A stretch of DNA of 64,000 bases from Galerina marginata (lineage: Eukaryota; Basidiomycota; Agaricomycetes; Agaricales; Galerinaceae), in NCBI GenBank assembly GCA_023014335.1, contig JAECYW010000005.1, positions 372,001-436,000 of the forward strand. Reading direction: 5' to 3'. The notes under the pieces are model-generated. The model had not been told where the DNA came from. It made no database searches and saw nothing but the letters and a program-made list of their open reading frames with translations. This document shows, piece by piece, positions 62,501-64,000 of the stretch. The position numbers were made by a program, and so were the translations under genes. Every line of letters starts with the position of its first letter. The first letter of the stretch is position 1.

Positions 62501-62566
62501 AGGGGGAAAGGTTTTCCGACAGTTAGCCTTCTCCATTCGAACCAGAGCTGAGTTTTTCTATATTTT

Positions 62567-64000
62567 ATGTCCACTACCACTTCCCAAATGCCTCCCGCGC
62601 CTCCGCAAACGAGTCTCTTGCTCCAACCCATGCCGATCCCAAGGACGGTAGGAGCACCGCTGTTTGACGGCCGGTATGTAAACGAGTTCGTCTTGGTTAT
62701 CGAGCGCCTCGGTGCGATTGCGGGATTGAGTACGAAGCAATTACCTGGATATGTACTTCAGTACTGCACTGAGGATGTTAAAAAGGTTATTCGATGGAGC
62801 GAGGAGTTGGAATCCGAAGACTGGGCAAATGTTAAGGCCTTTCTTAAGGATCTTTATGGTTCTAGCGATGAGCCGCCGGCTGTTTCTATGGATGACTTCC
62901 GCGATTTCATCAAAGAGTCAAAATCTCGTCGTGAATTTACTAAACGAAAAGATGTTGACAGATATCACCAAAGCTACCTTGCGATTGCAGGACAGCTTAA
63001 GAAGAAAGGTGAGATTACAGAGAACGAGATGAAACTGAAGTTTTTAGCAGGATTACCTGCCACTACTCGCGCGTTTGTTACTTCCCGCTTACCGGACGAA
63101 AACAAGGACATCACCAAGCCGCCATCTATCTCGGAAATTATCAAGATCATTTGCAAACGCTTCGACCCTAAAAATATCGAGTCTTATGGATACGATTCGG
63201 ACGACGAGGACGAAACACCTTCTAACGATGGGCCCCACATTACTATTCTTCCGTCTACTATTATTAACGAACCTCCTAAAATTCCTACAGCTACAAGCAA
63301 GTCCTCAAAAGCGAAGAGTGACATCGACGCGCTAGCTCAACAGCTACAACAACTATCCATTAGTCAAGCGCAGATCGTCAGCGCATTATCTGGGCTAAGT
63401 GCTAGACCTTCTTCGAGTACGAATAACTCTGACAAGAAATGTTTTATGTGCGGTAAGGCAGGCGAACACCGACTACACCCTCGATTCTGCCCCGAAACCG
63501 TCAAACTACTCGAACAAGGACTTATCGTGTTCCTCAACGATCGCCAAAGGTACGCTTTACCCGATGGTTCTGATTTACCTATAGTTCCCTACTTGCCGGG
63601 AGGCATTGCGCAATACCTTCGCGAGAAGGCAGGATCTAAAGTTGGTCAAGGTAATGCTAACACGTCTATAGCTTCACTTTACATCTCCGGCAGTCAAGCG
63701 ATTCAAGGCAATATCATCGGAATAACATCCGACGAGTATAACGACCTCGTTTCTAACGCCGTAACTCGAACTGGAAAGGATACAGCATCGCGTATGGACC
63801 CGTACAAGAGACCCGAGACGCCTAAGTCAAAAGATAAGTCGCCTATTCCACCCGCTATCTTGAAGAATGTAACTACACCAGCACCGCAGACTTCGGCGCC
63901 TAAACAAGCGCCCAACGCGCCGACTCAACCTACTCAGCCACAGCCTTCGATAACGACCGCTCCAACAACTCCAAATATCCCTCAACCACCGCCTATCAAC
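62567..64000 (+). CDS. Gag polyprotein of a Ty3/gypsy-like retrotransposon (3' end outside window)
   Basis: The ATG at 62567 opens a frame of 478 codons that is still open at the window edge. The N-terminal ~200 residues form an alpha-helical capsid-like part (FDGRYVNEFVLVIERLG, QYCTEDVKKVI, FLAGLPATTRAF, ICKRFDP). An acidic linker, a short coiled-coil-like stretch (IDALAQQLQQLSISQAQI) and a Cys/His knuckle CFMCGKAGEHRLHPRFC (about residues 294-310) follow. The knuckle spacing (CX2CX5HX6C) differs from the standard CX2CX4HX4C but is of the kind found in other fungal gypsy Gag proteins. The rest is Pro/Thr/Gln-rich. No stop or frameshift is present, so the copy may be young. Confidence 0.88.
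   Translation, partial: MSTTTSQMPPAPPQTSLLLQPMPIPRTVGAPLFDGRYVNEFVLVIERLGAIAGLSTKQLPGYVLQYCTEDVKKVIRWSEELESEDWANVKAFLKDLYGSSDEPPAVSMDDFRDFIKESKSRREFTKRKDVDRYHQSYLAIAGQLKKKGEITENEMKLKFLAGLPATTRAFVTSRLPDENKDITKPPSISEIIKIICKRFDPKNIESYGYDSDDEDETPSNDGPHITILPSTIINEPPKIPTATSKSSKAKSDIDALAQQLQQLSISQAQIVSALSGLSARPSSSTNNSDKKCFMCGKAGEHRLHPRFCPETVKLLEQGLIVFLNDRQRYALPDGSDLPIVPYLPGGIAQYLREKAGSKVGQGNANTSIASLYISGSQAIQGNIIGITSDEYNDLVSNAVTRTGKDTASRMDPYKRPETPKSKDKSPIPPAILKNVTTPAPQTSAPKQAPNAPTQPTQPQPSITTAPTTPNIPQPPPIN

Larger units (their letters stand above)
61150..64000 (+). mobile_element. 5' part of a Ty3/gypsy-like LTR retrotransposon
   Basis: The internal region starts after CACTACA at about 62480-62486 with GTGGTGACCGAGAC, which has the form of the TGGTGACC-type primer binding site seen next to 5' LTRs of gypsy-like elements. 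A gag frame opens 67 bp later. The 5' LTR should lie between the end of the duplicated sequence at 61140 and 62486; TG starts at 61150 or 61195 are candidates, but the exact edge needs the 3' LTR, which is outside the window. Pyrimidine-rich CTATCTAT repeats lie at 62410-62440 within the presumed LTR. The pol part is outside the window. Confidence 0.8.

Overview
The window reads as nuclear DNA of a basidiomycete fungus, most likely an Agaricomycete. Genuine genes are cut by many short introns (about 46-69 nt, GT-AG with two GC-AG exceptions), several exons are only 11-30 nt, and the protein families (HET, AIG1-like GTPase, unnamed 7-TM and membrane families, ACS and MCT-type MFS transporters) are typical of that class. 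I cannot name the genus. All exon models were worked out by eye from splice sites and family resemblance; every model given here sums to a whole number of codons.

Layout. 1-105: last exon of a membrane-protein gene. 0.4-3.5 kb and 6-15 kb: decayed copies of one repeat family. 4.1-5.9 kb: intact alpha/beta hydrolase of the homoserine acetyltransferase type (13 exons). 15-20.6 kb: gene-poor, with palindromes and repeat fragments. 20.7-24.3 kb: a GTPase fused to a cyanovirin-N-like (CVNH) domain, followed on the same strand by a HET-domain gene. 24.6-40.65 kb: a large inverted duplication. Two arms of about 3.2 kb, each with a complete copy of the same 7-TM gene, face each other around a spacer of about 9.5 kb that holds two MFS transporters of different families, a hAT transposase relic and a fragment of the repeat family. 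41-43.5, 45.9-50 and 56.6-59.5 kb: more copies of the repeat family. 44.2-45.8 kb: full-length relative of the gene whose tail opens the window. 51.7-53.3 kb: 2-oxoglutarate/Fe(II) oxygenase (minus strand). 55.7-56.3 kb: unrecognised two-exon gene. 61.1 kb to the end: 5' part of a Ty3/gypsy-like LTR retrotransposon with an open gag frame running off the window.

Three things stand out. First, the GTPase-coiled coil-CVNH protein beside a HET gene suggests a recognition or immunity pair. Second, the inverted duplication brackets a transporter block and could allow inversion of it. Third, the decayed repeat family keeps, in at least eleven places, a 50-56 nt segment that looks like a spliceosomal intron (donor G-T-A/G-A-G, acceptor usually TACAG). 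This suggests the repeats descend from a spliced gene or transcript rather than from simple non-coding DNA.
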